Part shown: positions 33,537 to 42,190 of the stretch, piece by piece | Numbering within the stretch: position 1 is the stretch's first letter | Layout: each line of letters opens with the position of its first letter | Source: Paenibacillus_AP thailandensis | Lineage (GTDB): Bacteria; Bacillota; Bacilli; Paenibacillales; Paenibacillaceae | Assembly (NCBI RefSeq): GCF_042685365.1 | Contig: NZ_JBHUMY010000041.1 | Span: 42,758 to 106,757, forward strand | Reading direction: 5' to 3' | Length of the DNA stretch: 64,000 nt | Position numbers and translations under genes: made by a program | The notes under the pieces: generated by a model | Seen by the model: only the letters and a program-made list of their open reading frames with translations | Databases searched by the model: none | What the model was told of the DNA's origin: nothing

Positions 33537-33616
33537 AAAGCCGGAAATGTCCTTAATAATGGGGTGGTAAAAGGCAGGTTGATTGACAAGCATAAAAATC
33601 GCAAAGGATGATGGTC

Positions 33617-34147
33617 ATGAAAACGATGGTAATTGTCGCGCATCCCAACATGAAAGAGTCCGTATGGAACAAAGCGCTGGCGGACGGATTAAAAAACGAG
33701 CCGGGTATTTACATACGCGATTTGTATGAGGAGTATCCGCTTTGGAGGATTAATGCCGAACGAGAGCAGCAATTGCTGCTCGAATATGACCGGATCGTAT
33801 TCCAGTTCCCTTTCTATTGGTACAGCTGCCCGCCGCTGCTCAAAAAGTGGTTTGACGACGTTCTGACCTATGGCTGGGCGTATGGACCCGGGGGGGACCA
33901 TCTAAAGGGGAAGGAATTCCTGGTCGCTACCACAACGGGAGGATCCGAGAACGAATATCGCGCCGGCGGACGCAATTGGTTTACCGTCAGCGAATATATT
34001 CGGCCGATTCAAAGCACCATTAATCGTTGCAACGGTACGTTCCTTCCGGCCTTTGTGTCGTATAATCCGACTGCTAAAACTCTTACAACCGAAGCGGAGC
34101 GGTATGCCGAGCATATTCGGAGCCCCTTGGCGGAGCTCGCACGATAA
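33617..34147 (+). CDS. NAD(P)H-dependent quinone oxidoreductase, flavodoxin fold
   Basis: A 176-residue flavoprotein of the KefF/MdaB/YwrO group that would reduce quinones by two electrons using FMN or FAD. Seen are VIVAHPNMKESVWNKAL near the start, YDRIVFQFPFYWYSCPPLLKKW (flavin site and dimer interface), YGWAYGPGGDHLKGKEF and TTTGGSENEYRAGG. The ATG at 33617 is preferred because AAAGGA lies eight bases upstream. The divergent HxlR gene and the shared operator cluster indicate induction by electrophiles or quinones. Confidence 0.9.
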   Translation: MKTMVIVAHPNMKESVWNKALADGLKNEPGIYIRDLYEEYPLWRINAEREQQLLLEYDRIVFQFPFYWYSCPPLLKKWFDDVLTYGWAYGPGGDHLKGKEFLVATTTGGSENEYRAGGRNWFTVSEYIRPIQSTINRCNGTFLPAFVSYNPTAKTLTTEAERYAEHIRSPLAELAR

Positions 34148-34210
34148 AGGAAATCAAAGCGGGCAGCGTAATCCGATTGGACTTAGCAAGACAAGGACGA
34201 TCATGCAAAA

Positions 34211-34255
34211 ACATGCAAACTCTCATCCGCCTGCTGCGGCTTGGAGTTTGCATGT
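34211..34255. terminator. convergent terminator hairpin
   Basis: ACATGCAAACTC pairs with GAGTTTGCATGT, with an inner CCGC/GCGG stem. It lies between the ends of the quinone reductase gene and the AraC gene and is followed by TTCATT. Confidence 0.7.
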
Positions 34256-34271
34256 TCATTCCGCTCTCGCC

Positions 34272-35156
34272 CTACTCCTCAAATGAAAGGTTGTAAGGTT
34301 CGTCCCGCTCCAAATCATCGAGCTCCATGTTTGTCGTCGGCACGCTGTCGTCCACCTCTTCGAAGCGGAAGCCGTCCACCCAAGCCTGTCCCGGGCCCAT
34401 CAGCAAAACGCCGAACGAAATCGTCGCGCTGTTATCCGGAATATCGAGGACGATCGCGTAATGGTTCCAGTTGGTGTCTCCCGTTATTTTCCGGTTGTGC
34501 ATGTTATCGAAGCGCAGCACGTCCTGCGCGTTATTGTCGACTCTCATCCACAAGCCGCAAAACTGCTCCACGCCCCTCGTTTTGACGAAACCGGAAAAAC
34601 GCATTCTTTTGCCGATATAACGATTCGCTTTAAATTGCTGCATCATCGTCGCGAAAGCTTCCGGGCTTTCCGGCGTAACCGCCTTGATATAACCCGATGC
34701 GTTCCCCTGGTGCACGTAGCTGCGGTCGATTCCGATCTCGTATTGATGCGGATGGCTCCCGCTTAGAAACCAGCCTTTTACCGGCGATTCCGTATTCATC
34801 GTTCCCTCTCCTTTGGCAGCATGCGTCATCGAAGCGAACATTTTGCGGTAACGCCCCGGCGGCATGCCGTACGTTTTTTTAAATGCGCGGGTGAAAGCCT
34901 CCTGGCTTTCGAAGTAACAGTGAAAAGCCAAATCGATAATGGGCATGTCCGAATACAGGAGCAGTCTCGAAGCCATGCAGAGCCGCCGGCTCCTTACGTA
35001 ATCGGCCACGTTCATGCCGATCTCCCTGCGGAACAGCCGGTGAAAATGATACGGCGAAAATCCGGCATGCGCCGCGATCTGCTCCAGCGTAATGTCCTCC
35101 TCCAGTCGTTCCTCCATATATCGAATGCTTTCCTGAATGATGCTGCGGATAGTCAA
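34272..35156 (-). CDS. AraC-family regulator with unrecognised C-terminal domain
   Basis: A 294-residue regulator with an N-terminal AraC double helix-turn-helix (LEQIAAHAGFSPYHFHRLFR and FHCYFESQEAFTRAFKKTYG). The domain order is reversed compared with classical AraC. The C-terminal ~170 residues (from NTESPVKGWFLSGSHPHQYEI) read like a beta-sandwich, with a WMRVDNN...WNHYAIVLDIPDN stretch, and may bind an effector or carbohydrate. I start at a TTG (35156) because AAAGGAGG is eight bases upstream; an ATG at 35198 has no such site. Target genes are not evident. It is convergent with the quinone reductase. Confidence 0.82.
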   Translation of the reverse strand: MTIRSIIQESIRYMEERLEEDITLEQIAAHAGFSPYHFHRLFRREIGMNVADYVRSRRLCMASRLLLYSDMPIIDLAFHCYFESQEAFTRAFKKTYGMPPGRYRKMFASMTHAAKGEGTMNTESPVKGWFLSGSHPHQYEIGIDRSYVHQGNASGYIKAVTPESPEAFATMMQQFKANRYIGKRMRFSGFVKTRGVEQFCGLWMRVDNNAQDVLRFDNMHNRKITGDTNWNHYAIVLDIPDNSATISFGVLLMGPGQAWVDGFRFEEVDDSVPTTNMELDDLERDEPYNLSFEE

Positions 35157-35449
35157 GGCGGCGCCCTCCTTTGCTTTAACGATACCAGATCGGCGCATCC
35201 TGTTTTTTGATTATTTTTGCGATGTTGACTAAGACGCCAAGCGGCGCCGGACAGCAAGAAACCCTCCGGGACAGGCTGCGAAAGCCGATCCAAGAGGGAT
35301 ATAATTAGTTATAATATCGAATAAAACGGTTGGCTCGGCAATATCAAATTATGGCGTTATGCCCTATGCCTGACCGCTCTATGGAGAGGTCCTATGTATA
35401 TAGAAAAGGAGAGGCCCCGATCATCGTCGACGAAGCAACTTGAAGCAAC

Positions 35450-36964
35450 TTAATGCAAAATCAACAAAAGCAAAAGGGATAACCCCATATATGCGGCCGT
35501 ATAGGGCGCGTTCCAATTGGATACGTTGTACGGGCTGCGCTCGATAAGCCCCGCCATCATGCCGGCCGTCGCATTGTACGGTCCCATCAGAAACGCCGTC
35601 GTCGCGCCCGTAAGCATGGCGATGGCGGTTAAATGCGGCGGCAAGCCGAGCGCGGCCGGGTCCAGCGATTCGGCGGCCAGCGCCAAACCGACCGCGGGGT
35701 GCAAACCGGCAAACGCCAGAACAAACGGAATAAACGGAATGCAGAGCAGGAACATCTCGCTGCCGATCCAATCCTTGAATGCGGCGATCCCTTCGTTCAA
35801 CACATGGCCCGCTCCGGTTGTCTGAATCGCCGTGATCATAAACCCCGCGCTCAAGTATACGAAAAACTGGTCCTGCATCCGAAGCAGCTGCTCGGGCATG
35901 CTCTTGCGGGCTTCCTTCAGAAACTGCCTGCCTTGTCCGATGAGCATCGACCAGACCAAAGCGAACGGAACGACCGTCACGGACACCAGCATCAGAAAGC
36001 CGAGATTCGTCAAACCCTCCATGATCGAAATGAGCGCATTAAACAGCAAAATAGCCGCAATAATCTGTGCCGGATGCTTGGCGCCGCCGCTCTTGAGAAT
36101 ATCGGCGAACCGCGCCCGATTGCCTTGCGTTGCCGCGAGCTTTAGCCGCTCTTCTACGCCGTTCGCTTCAACCGGGCTGTCCTTCGCTTCCGCAAGCTCC
36201 CCGATCGCGCCCGCGCCGTTAGCCCGACGGATTATCCGGCGCTTGGCAATCCACATCCCCATTCCGATATCCAAGGCTAGTCCAATTAGACTAAACGGGA
36301 TGACAACCGGCAAAATGTCGATCCACCGCACGCCCGTCATCTCGACGACGATGCCCATAATCGGCGCCAAAGGAGACCACAACACGGGCATGCTGTAGCC
36401 GTGGGTAATCGCCCTGCTGACGAACCGGTCCCGGTCTTGAATGGGATACAACTCGAGCGACGGCCGAATCGTTTGATGCACCATCGGAAGCGCGGCCAAA
36501 TTCATAAAGGCGCAGAACATGTACGACAACGACGAAGTGACCGCATACAGCGCGCCGGAGTGCCTAACCCGCGACCGGATCATCGCCTGAACGCCCCTCT
36601 CGTACTTGCCCAGCCGAAGCGGTATCGCAATGAGAGGAACAAGGGCGAACAAGCTCAGTACGTTAAGCATATAGCCGAAGCTGAGCAAAGCTTCCTGCAG
36701 CGATGCGCCCCCTACGGCCAGGAGGAAGCCGCCTATCGTCAGAAACACCGTGCCCGCAGCTTTGACGAAACCGGTCACCGATCGGAATACGGCCGCGATA
36801 ACGGCCAAGCTGAGCGCGGAGACGATAGAGGACCATAGGGCGCCGGGAAAAAAGACCGAGCAAAGATAAGCGGTTATCGCCAGCGTAAATAGAATCGGCT
36901 TCATCGGATCGATTCTGTTGCGGCGTCCGCCCGGCAGGCCAACAGACAGGATGGCATGGCGCAC
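35450..36964 (-). CDS. polytopic membrane protein, putative permease
   Basis: About 504 residues with roughly 12 hydrophobic segments, for example ILFTLAITAYLCSVFF, MLNVLSLFALVPLIAIPL, VWSMLIGQGRQF preceded by LMLVSVTVVPFAL, and MFLLCIPFIPFVLAFAGLHPAVGLAL. A central ~60-residue cytosolic loop is charged. The architecture recalls divalent-anion/TRAP-like permeases (two halves around a loop), but I cannot assign a family. The GTG at 36964 has AAGGA ten bases upstream; an ATG at 36991 lacks a ribosome site. It lies on the same strand as an ABC transporter operon, but two hairpins in between probably separate it. Confidence 0.65.
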   Translation of the reverse strand: MRHAILSVGLPGGRRNRIDPMKPILFTLAITAYLCSVFFPGALWSSIVSALSLAVIAAVFRSVTGFVKAAGTVFLTIGGFLLAVGGASLQEALLSFGYMLNVLSLFALVPLIAIPLRLGKYERGVQAMIRSRVRHSGALYAVTSSLSYMFCAFMNLAALPMVHQTIRPSLELYPIQDRDRFVSRAITHGYSMPVLWSPLAPIMGIVVEMTGVRWIDILPVVIPFSLIGLALDIGMGMWIAKRRIIRRANGAGAIGELAEAKDSPVEANGVEERLKLAATQGNRARFADILKSGGAKHPAQIIAAILLFNALISIMEGLTNLGFLMLVSVTVVPFALVWSMLIGQGRQFLKEARKSMPEQLLRMQDQFFVYLSAGFMITAIQTTGAGHVLNEGIAAFKDWIGSEMFLLCIPFIPFVLAFAGLHPAVGLALAAESLDPAALGLPPHLTAIAMLTGATTAFLMGPYNATAGMMAGLIERSPYNVSNWNAPYTAAYMGLSLLLLLILH

Positions 36965-37011
36965 CGCTCCCCTTTCCTTCATATCTGGCAAATTGGATGT
37001 GAGCTCCCGTT

Positions 37012-37076
37012 AAAAAGCGCAAACCGCTTAAGCCATCCCGTGCGGCCATGTTCCGAGCTGGCTCGGGACATGGCCG
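37012..37076 (-). terminator. two hairpins downstream of the ABC permease gene
   Basis: GCGGCCATGTTCCGAGC and its inverted copy (37041-37076) form a long stem. It is followed on the minus strand by AAGCG-GTTTG-CGCTT and TTT (37012-37032), which by itself resembles a small terminator. Together they likely end most transcripts before the membrane-protein gene. Confidence 0.65.
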
Positions 37077-37182
37077 CCTGGCCGGAACGGCTTCCCGAAA
37101 GACGGCTTGCCGCGGACCATGCATGCGCCGCTGCCTCCGGCGCATCGACGAGACTTCAAGCGAGCCTTGTCCATTGTCCGTT

Positions 37183-38052
37183 TTACCTCTCGAAATGGTT
37201 GCGCCTGAGCGCATAATGCCCTATCGCCGTAACGAGGCCATAGAGAAGGATCGACAACAGCGCCAGCATGGCGATGCTGACCATAACCATATCCATCTGG
37301 AATACCTGTCCGCCGTAAATGATTAAATAACCGAGTCCCGCCTTCGACGACAGAAACTCGCCCATGATGACCCCGACCAGCGTCAGGCCGACGTTGACTT
37401 TGAGCGTCGCGATCAAGTTCGGCACGCTTGCCGGCAGCAGCACCATGCGGAGCATCTGCAGCTTGGTTGCGCCAAACGACTCCATCAGCTTCAGCTTCGA
37501 CTTGCTGATTTCTTTAAAGCCGGATTCGATCATCATGATCGTGACGATAATCGAAATCGCGATCGCCATGCCGTAAACGGAATACCGGTCGCCCAGCCAG
37601 ATGTAGAAGATCGGTCCAAACGCCACCTTCGGCAGCGCGTTCAGCACGACCATATAAGGCTCCAGCACGCTGGAAGCGTACGTGGACCACCAGAACAGGA
37701 CGGCGATCAGCATGCCGACCGTCATCGAGATCGCAAGGCCGATAATCGTCTCCAGCGCGGTTACCCCGGTGTGATGCCACAAGTTCCCCGCCGTCGCAAG
37801 CTCCCAGAACGAGGTGACAAGGCGCGACGGCTGACTGGTCAGCATCGGATCGATCCATCTGAGCGACGCGGCCAGCTCCCATAAGCCGAGAAAGACGGCC
37901 AATACGGCAAGACGGGACAATTGAACGAGCCATCTGTTTCTTTTTTGCCGGGATAAATAGCGAAGATACGCCGGCGAAGCCGGCTGTCCGGCTTGAGCGG
38001 CCGACGAACGGTCGCTGGAGATGGACAATTCTTTAACGGGCAGTGACGACAT
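37183..38052 (-). CDS. ABC transporter permease, SsuC/TauC/ThiX type
   Basis: A 289-residue permease with six helices. The EAA-type cytoplasmic loop is ESFGATKLQMLRMVLLPASV, and LVGVIMGEFLSSKAGLGYLI is the conserved block near the end. Members import nitrate, sulfonates, taurine or pyrimidine precursors. The ATG at 38052 (MSSLPVKELS) follows TGGAGGGAG and overlaps the ATPase gene by 20 bases. The substrate is undetermined. The first ~45 residues form a cytosolic tail before TM1 (LAVLAVFLGLWELAASL). Confidence 0.88.
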   Translation of the reverse strand: MSSLPVKELSISSDRSSAAQAGQPASPAYLRYLSRQKRNRWLVQLSRLAVLAVFLGLWELAASLRWIDPMLTSQPSRLVTSFWELATAGNLWHHTGVTALETIIGLAISMTVGMLIAVLFWWSTYASSVLEPYMVVLNALPKVAFGPIFYIWLGDRYSVYGMAIAISIIVTIMMIESGFKEISKSKLKLMESFGATKLQMLRMVLLPASVPNLIATLKVNVGLTLVGVIMGEFLSSKAGLGYLIIYGGQVFQMDMVMVSIAMLALLSILLYGLVTAIGHYALRRNHFER

Positions 38053-38812
38053 GACCGTCCAACTCCCTCCATATAGCGTTAAAATATTGATTGTAGCGGC
38101 TAGCCTCGCGTTTTTTCCACGGGGATAACCCTTCTCCTTCGTCAAACTGAATATCGTATACCGCCGATATCGTGGCCGGCCGTTTCGACATGACCATGAC
38201 GCGGTCGGCCATGCTGATCGCTTCCGAGATGTCGTGCGTGACGAGAATGGCCGTCTTGCCTTGGTCCTTGATAATGCGGTGGATATCGTCGGCAAGCGTC
38301 AGCCGGGTTTGATAATCCAGCGCGGAGAAAGGCTCGTCAAGCAACAAAATGTCCGGCTCGGCCACAAGCGTCCGGATTAAAGCGACCCGCTGGCGCATGC
38401 CGCCCGACAGCTGCATCGGGTTATGGTAGGCGAAGCCGCCAAGGCCGTACCGTTCGAGCAGCTCGAGCGCTTTCTCTCGCGCTTTTCGTTTGTTCATGCG
38501 CCGGATTTCGGCTCCGACGAGCAAGTTGTTCAGCACGTCCCGCCATTCGAACAGATGATCGTGCTGCAGCATGTACCCCACCTTGGGGGAAGTGCCCCGC
38601 ACTTCCTTCCCGTCGATCTCGACCGTTCCGGCCGTCGGCTTCTGCATGCCGGAGATAAGGGAGAGCAGGGTGCTTTTCCCGCACCCGCTCGGCCCTACGA
38701 TGCTGATAAATTCGCCTTGCTCAATCGACAGCCGGATATCGCGCAGCGTTTCGGTTTCCTGTTTAGGCGTAAAATAACTCAGCTTGACATCCCGCAGTTC
38801 GATTTGCGCCAT
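38033..38812 (-). CDS. ABC transporter ATP-binding protein, SsuB/TauB type
   Basis: A 259-residue ATPase with Walker A GPSGCGKST, Q-loop MLQHDHLFEWRDV, signature LSGGMRQRVALIRTL, Walker B ILLLDEPFSALD and H-loop ILVTHDISEAI. This set is typical of the nitrate/sulfonate/bicarbonate importers. It lies between the binding-protein gene (three bases upstream) and the permease gene (20-base overlap), forming a tight operon. Confidence 0.92.
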   Translation of the reverse strand: MAQIELRDVKLSYFTPKQETETLRDIRLSIEQGEFISIVGPSGCGKSTLLSLISGMQKPTAGTVEIDGKEVRGTSPKVGYMLQHDHLFEWRDVLNNLLVGAEIRRMNKRKAREKALELLERYGLGGFAYHNPMQLSGGMRQRVALIRTLVAEPDILLLDEPFSALDYQTRLTLADDIHRIIKDQGKTAILVTHDISEAISMADRVMVMSKRPATISAVYDIQFDEGEGLSPWKKREASRYNQYFNAIWRELDGHVVTAR

Positions 38813-38815
38813 CGT

Positions 38816-39907
38816 TTATTCCGCACCCCCGATCTTCTGCACGAAGCTCATATCGACGACCGCGTTCATGTCGGCGATCTTCTCCTCGGCCTTCAGCACG
38901 CCGTTCTCGATCAGCACGCCCTGCAGCTTCTCGAACGCTTCCGCCGTCAGCTCCGGCTTCTCCGGCCATGTGCCTTGATCCTTATACCGGTGAATCGACT
39001 GGATAATCAGCTCCTTGGATGTGCCTTCGAAGAACGGGCTTAACGCCTCGGCGATTTCGTCGTCGGACGCGGTGCCGAGCCATGCGGTGCCTTTCGCGAC
39101 GGCGTTCACGAAGCTTTGGATCACGTCCGGATGCTCGGCGATATAGTCCGACGTCGCGACGTACGACGTTTCCGGGAAGTCGCCGAACGCTTCGCCGAGC
39201 GACGCGACGTAATGCGCCTTGCCCTCCTGCACGAGCGTCGAGGCGACGGGCTCGAACAGCTGGATATAGTCGCCCTGGCCGCTGGTGAAAGCCCCGGCAA
39301 GCGCCGGCGACGCGATGTTCGTGACGACGGCCGCGTCCGTTACGCCTTCTTGGATCAGCGTCGAGTTCATGACCATCTGCGGGGCGCTGCCCGGCCGCCA
39401 GCCGAGGACGGTTTTGCCGGATAAGTCCTTCCAGTCGAAGGCGTCCGTCTTCTCGCGGGAGAGCAGGAACGAGCCGTCCTTCATCGTCAGCTGGTGGAAT
39501 ATTTTGAGCGTCTTGTCGCCCTTCTGATTGTAAATATAGATGGCCGTTTCCGGGCCTACGAGCGAAATGTCGGCCGTACCGGCGATAAGCGCGGCCGCCC
39601 CTTTATCCGAGCCTTGCGCCGTCGTCATATCGACGATCAGACCTTCTTCCTCGAAGAAGCCCTTCGACATCGCGATGTAATGCGGCGCATAGAAGATCGA
39701 GCGGATGACTTCCGAAAATTTGACCGTCACCTTCTCCTTCGACGTCTCGGACGGCGACGGATCGGCGGACGCCGCGGGCGGCGCGGAGCCGCTTGGCGAC
39801 GGGCTTGGGCTTGGCGGCGTGTTATTGCCTCCTCCTCCTCCGCAGGCAGCCGCGAAGAAGAGCAGCATGGCGGCAATGACAGACAATGCGGCTTTACTTT
39901 TCCTCAT
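38816..39907 (-). CDS. ABC transporter substrate-binding lipoprotein, NMT1/SsuA type
   Basis: A 363-residue binding protein with a lipoprotein signal (MRKSKAALSVIAAMLLFFAA, then AC followed by a Gly run) and a Pro/Ser-rich linker to about residue 58. The NMT1-like fold follows: SIFYAPHYIAMSKGFFEEEG, GSDKGAAALIAGTADISLVG, VLGWRPGSAPQMVM and YVATSDYIAEHPDVIQSFVNA. Such proteins bind sulfonates, nitrate or thiamin-pyrimidine-like aromatics; nothing here fixes the ligand. The ATG follows TATGGAGGGGG. It lies 24 bases past the Nif3-like gene. Confidence 0.88.
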   Translation of the reverse strand: MRKSKAALSVIAAMLLFFAAACGGGGGNNTPPSPSPSPSGSAPPAASADPSPSETSKEKVTVKFSEVIRSIFYAPHYIAMSKGFFEEEGLIVDMTTAQGSDKGAAALIAGTADISLVGPETAIYIYNQKGDKTLKIFHQLTMKDGSFLLSREKTDAFDWKDLSGKTVLGWRPGSAPQMVMNSTLIQEGVTDAAVVTNIASPALAGAFTSGQGDYIQLFEPVASTLVQEGKAHYVASLGEAFGDFPETSYVATSDYIAEHPDVIQSFVNAVAKGTAWLGTASDDEIAEALSPFFEGTSKELIIQSIHRYKDQGTWPEKPELTAEAFEKLQGVLIENGVLKAEEKIADMNAVVDMSFVQKIGGAE

Positions 39908-39931
39908 GGATTGGTTCCCCCTCCATAATAT

Positions 39932-40990
39932 TCAATATATTGAAACGGTCCTGGACGACGGGCCCGCCACAAGGTGCTTCTCCGCCATTTCCCTGCCGTA
40001 TGCAACCATGCCCCGATGGCCGATTCCGCTAAGCGGCACCGCCGTCATCCGCTCCCGCAGCAAATAAATTTCCGTATCCGGAAGCAGCTTCTCGAGGGCG
40101 CAGGCAAGCGGCAAGCCGTTCTCCATAATTTCGACCGAATGCGGGTTGCCGACGATAAAATTAAGACCCCGCTGCCGCGCCAGCTCCACGATCGGATGGT
40201 TCTCGCGCACTCTGCTGATGCTCGCAATGATCGTATCGGTCTCCGGGTACATCAACAGCGCTTGCTCCATATGCTGAAGCGAAAAGCCCGTATGCGGAAA
40301 AAAATGAAGAATATGCCGGACCGGACAATCTCTCGTTCCGCTTAAGCATAGCGGCGGGTTCGCGACGGTCGCCTCCTGCAAGGCCGGCTCGCCGCGAATG
40401 GCCCGTTCCGCTTCCAGCAGGTCGACGTCGATCTCCCGACCCGCATGGGAAGCCATATGCGCCATCAAGCCGCCGACCGTCGTTAATCCTTCAAGCGCGA
40501 TCCCCTTGTGAAGAACGTTGCCCGGCAGACCTCCGAAAGAGATGTCTGTTATTAGCTTATGATGGCCGTGCAGAAACGTTAAACCGGGATGAAGGCCGTG
40601 GAACGCCTCGTGCATTTCGATGACGGCCAGATCGTACAGCGGCAAGTAGTCCGCGAACGGCACGCCGCCCGAGCTGGCCGCATCCGCGACGGGATGGTGC
40701 ACGACCAGCAGGTCCAGCTTCATGCCGGACGCCAGCTCGATCATCGATTCGGTAAGCGTCATGCCGACGCCGATCCGGGAGACCGGCTTGTTTTTGTCTC
40801 CGAATACGAGCCCGGGAATTTCCATCACGCTTTTGCCCGGAATGTTGGAGTTTTTCATGACGACGTACGGATTGCCGCCCGAAGCGATCTCCTCCCAATT
40901 CATCACCATTCTGCCGCCGGAAATGCGGTTTAGCGCCTCCAGGACGATGCCAATATCGGTTCCCGACCGGGACAGCTCTGACAACAACAA
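39932..40990 (-). CDS. Nif3-like dinuclear-metal protein
   Basis: A 352-residue protein that I recognise as Nif3/NGG1p-interacting-factor-like. It has the metal motif LLVVHHPVAD, a HEAFHGLHPG segment with further His/Glu ligands, and a late GLNFIVGNPHSVEIMENGL with the Nif3-type C-terminal His/Glu region. Nif3 relatives have a two-metal site and unclear hydrolase activity. The start is a TTG (three TTG codons in a row) seven bases after GAGGAG. It is the first gene of the ABC operon and is preceded by a long leader with a terminator. Its presence may mark processing of the imported compound. Confidence 0.68.
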   Translation of the reverse strand: MLLSELSRSGTDIGIVLEALNRISGGRMVMNWEEIASGGNPYVVMKNSNIPGKSVMEIPGLVFGDKNKPVSRIGVGMTLTESMIELASGMKLDLLVVHHPVADAASSGGVPFADYLPLYDLAVIEMHEAFHGLHPGLTFLHGHHKLITDISFGGLPGNVLHKGIALEGLTTVGGLMAHMASHAGREIDVDLLEAERAIRGEPALQEATVANPPLCLSGTRDCPVRHILHFFPHTGFSLQHMEQALLMYPETDTIIASISRVRENHPIVELARQRGLNFIVGNPHSVEIMENGLPLACALEKLLPDTEIYLLRERMTAVPLSGIGHRGMVAYGREMAEKHLVAGPSSRTVSIY

Positions 40991-41046
40991 GCTCCCACTC
41001 CTCTCTCCTTTAAATTCATGCCGGCTCCGCCCTTAAACCGATACGC

Positions 41047-41119
41047 AAAAAACCGCCAATTATGAACATACCGGGACCATCGATTACATGATCGCAATAT
41101 GTCGCACAATTGGCGGTTT
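41047..41119 (-). terminator. long terminator-like hairpin in the Nif3/ABC leader
   Basis: AAACCGCCAATT and AATTGGCGGTTT pair perfectly (12 pairs) around a 46-base loop that can fold further. The stem runs into TTTTTT on the minus strand. It lies between a promoter-like sequence near 41302-41330 and the Nif3-like gene start at 40990, so transcription into the operon must pass it. Confidence 0.75.
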
Positions 41120-41330
41120 AAAGGCTCTCGGGCAGCGAGTTCCTCTCTACCTGCCGCTTCGTTCGTCCGGCGCGGGGTTCATGGCTTCGCATCTCGTCCT
41201 TTAGGGAAGGATCCGCCGCCATAAGCCGTCTGCCGCAAACTTTGCGCTCCAGCCGTTTATGTATCGTCTTGTTGTTCAGGCTTGCCGTTTTCTTGTCAAC
41301 TAATATAACATGATTGTAACGGCAAGACAA
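41118..41330 (-). other. leader region or 70-codon open frame upstream of the Nif3 operon
   Basis: A 70-codon frame (TTG start, very basic, ending ERNSLPESL) stops exactly at the base of the terminator hairpin. It has no ribosome site, and its first codon lies in a sigma-A-like promoter (TTGTCT, 17 bases, TATATT; 41302-41330). I therefore favour an untranslated leader of about 180 bases with local stems such as GGCAG...CTGCC. A small gene remains possible. I see no T-box, thiamin, SAM or guanidine signature. Confidence 0.45.
41302..41330 (-). promoter_or_regulatory. sigma-A-like promoter for the Nif3/ABC leader
   Basis: On the minus strand TTGTCT and TATATT are 17 bases apart. Transcription would start near 41295, about 300 bases before the first gene. 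Confidence 0.5.
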
Positions 41331-41396
41331 GAGAATTTAAATAATTTTCTGAATTATTACTCGAATATAACGCAAATATGTTCGGATCGAGGCAGA

Positions 41397-41753
41397 TTAA
41401 GGCGCAAGCTTGTGTTTAAAAATGATGATAGTGCCCGAAATTTCGGCCTCCGGGTCATAATCCTTCAGCACGGCGACAATGTCGAGGCCCAAGCTGCGTT
41501 CCAATTCCTCCTTGAGCCTCTTCTTGTTGACTTCCATGATCAGCATATCGACGCTTGCGGTTATGCTGCGGTGTTCGCCGTCCAACACCTTGAGCGCGGG
41601 AATCCGCTTATGCGTGGCGAAGATCAGCACTTTGTCGCCGACGACGTCGATCTTCTGCGACTTGATCCCAACCCCGAATATTTCCTGATTGATCGTGTTG
41701 TAAATTTTAATAATCTCCTGCTTAAGCTCCCCAGGCGACAACTCCCGTTTCAT
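41397..41753 (-). CDS. DUF2294 domain protein
   Basis: A 118-residue cytosolic protein with the DUF2294 pattern: KQEIIKIYNTINQEIFGVG, GDKVLIFATHKRIPALKVLD and MLIMEVNKKRLKEELERSLG, ending in a beta-strand SGTIIIFKH. The biochemical role of the family is not established. A near-perfect ribosome site (TTAAGGAGGGGAGAAGC) precedes the ATG. It appears to be monocistronic, isolated by a terminator upstream. Confidence 0.85.
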   Translation of the reverse strand: MKRELSPGELKQEIIKIYNTINQEIFGVGIKSQKIDVVGDKVLIFATHKRIPALKVLDGEHRSITASVDMLIMEVNKKRLKEELERSLGLDIVAVLKDYDPEAEISGTIIIFKHKLAP

Positions 41754-41867
41754 GCTTCTCCCCTCCTTAACGCTCCGTGTACCGTATAACGTTCACTGCA
41801 TTAACAATTCGGCATTTTTGCATCGTTACCTTTTCGCTTTAATTTCGCTTCAACAATCTTATAATAA

Positions 41868-41908
41868 AAAAACCGACGAATCGCCGCCTTTGGGCTTCGT
41901 CGGTTTTT
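41868..41908. terminator. bidirectional rho-independent terminator
   Basis: AAACCGACGAA and TTCGTCGGTTT pair around a GC-rich loop, with A and T runs on both flanks. It ends the small acidic-protein gene at 41931. Confidence 0.9.
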
Positions 41909-41930
41909 GTGTCGTTTTTCTCGAAAAAAA

Positions 41931-42149
41931 CTATTCCTGTTCCCGGCGCTGCCCGGCTTTGGCGATTTCCTCTTCGGCATCCGCTTCAACGCCTTCAAGG
42001 TCCTGCCTTTCGATATGGCCTTTCACCGCCGCAACCGCGGCTTCTTCCGCATCTTCGATCGAATCGTTGCCGTCGTACACGATGCGCGATTCGTCATACT
42101 GCTCGTTGCGATGCTTTACGGGCGCATAAACTTTGTTTTCGTTTTCCAT
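41931..42149 (-). CDS. small acidic protein of unknown function
   Basis: A 72-residue, highly charged and acidic protein (MENENKVYAPVKHRNEQYDE, then SIEDAEEAAVAAVKGHIE and a Glu-rich end). It has no signal peptide or membrane helix and is probably helical. The ATG follows AAAAGGAATGAGACCG, and a strong terminator lies 23 bases beyond the stop, so the gene is likely real. It forms a unit with the 51-residue acidic gene just upstream. I do not recognise a family. Confidence 0.7.
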   Translation of the reverse strand: MENENKVYAPVKHRNEQYDESRIVYDGNDSIEDAEEAAVAAVKGHIERQDLEGVEADAEEEIAKAGQRREQE

Positions 42150-42190
42150 GCGGTCTCATTCCTTTTCCGAATCATCTGGATATTTTGAAG

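Noticed and set aside
41120..41300. T-box, thiamin, SAM or guanidine riboswitch in the Nif3/ABC leader
   Set aside because: None of the conserved signatures (for example the T-box GGNACCGCG or thi-box CTGAGA) are present. Only a generic attenuator layout is supported.
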